The notes beneath the pieces were generated by a model, which saw nothing but the letters and a program-made list of their open reading frames with translations, was not told the origin of the DNA and did not search any database. Below, one piece after another: positions 39,997 through 40,016 of a DNA stretch of 40,016 nucleotides (positions are counted from its first letter, which is position 1; the number at the start of each line of letters is the position of its first letter). The stretch spans positions 1 through 40,016 of the forward strand of contig JBLRWS010000020.1 in NCBI GenBank assembly GCA_047921075.1, written 5' to 3'. A program made the translations under genes and the position numbers. Source of the DNA: JBLRWS01 sp047921075 (GTDB taxonomy: Bacteria; Bacteroidota; Rhodothermia; Balneolales; Balneolaceae).

Positions 39997-40016
39997 TAAA
40001 GTAGAATTTTTCTCCA
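39997..40016 (-). repeat. IS3 terminal inverted repeat, right
   Basis: Read inward on the minus strand it is TGGAGAAAAATTCTACTTTA, 17 of 20 matching with the left end. Its outer base is the last base in the window. Confidence 0.8.

Larger units (their letters stand above)
39605..40016 (-). mobile_element. Internally deleted IS3-family element
   Basis: The element of about 410 bases carries terminal inverted repeats (39610-39629 and 39997-40016, 17 of 20 matching), the first part of an IS3-type orfA and the last part of orfB, both on the minus strand. An intact IS3 element is about 1.2-1.5 kb, so most of orfA and orfB has been deleted. It cannot make active transposase. The window ends exactly at the right inverted repeat, so flanking target duplication cannot be checked; the deletion may also be an assembly effect at a contig end. 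Confidence 0.75.

Noticed and set aside
1..40016. CRISPR array, tRNA or rRNA genes
   Set aside because: I saw no regularly spaced direct repeats, no tRNA-like cloverleaf with a T-arm, and no rRNA segments in any gap.

Overview
The window looks like mostly core chromosome from a member of the Fibrobacterota-Chlorobiota-Bacteroidota (FCB) group, most likely Balneolota (Balneolaceae-like). This is inferred from secreted proteins ending in por-secretion (T9SS type A) sorting domains, small PorT-like outer-membrane barrels, a multi-DUF349 protein, a TopA with C-terminal repeats instead of zinc fingers, weak Shine-Dalgarno signals and several TTG/GTG starts. No 16S rRNA or other marker is present to settle the taxon. 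I found no rRNA, tRNA or CRISPR array.

Layout. 1-6.4 kb: three secreted proteins on the minus strand (a lipoprotein and two large T9SS cargo proteins). 6.5-7.8 kb: a translationally coupled pair of TIGR04283/TIGR04282-type glycosyltransferases. 7.9-12.9 kb: a small barrel protein, an MBL-fold hydrolase, a DUF349 protein and an MscS channel. 13-18.4 kb: Dps, a palindromic intergenic repeat, a small hypothetical, SixA-like phosphatase, TopA, an atypical peroxiredoxin and a NUDIX hydrolase. 18.4-22.8 kb, plus strand: AMP nucleosidase, a DUF2975/HTH pair, RadC, an ECF sigma factor and its membrane-anchored TPR partner. 22.8-31.5 kb: Ppk1, RuvB, MetK, two tandem periplasmic amidohydrolase homologues and MgtE. 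31.8-38.6 kb: UvrA, two outer-membrane barrels and an ABC transporter. 38.6-40.0 kb: an AT-rich accessory end with two tandem duplicated secreted small proteins, the 3' tail of a broken gene and an internally deleted IS3-family element whose terminal repeat coincides with the last base of the window.

How things work together. The ECF sigma gene is flanked by two near-identical promoter-like elements, one before radC and one before the TPR partner: the same 10-base block, an 11-base spacer and a second identical 10-base block. This is the best candidate for a small self-contained regulon in the window. The two amidohydrolases look like an active enzyme paired with a partner that has lost its metal-binding histidines. 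mgtE has a 350-base leader with long-range complementarity but no recognisable M-box. Most of the rest is housekeeping: DNA topology and repair (topA, ruvB, uvrA, radC), nucleotide and SAM metabolism (amn, metK), polyphosphate (ppk1) and stress protection (dps, mscS, peroxiredoxin). I see no recognisable defence island; the most novel parts are the ECF element pair, the amidohydrolase pair and the accessory right end.
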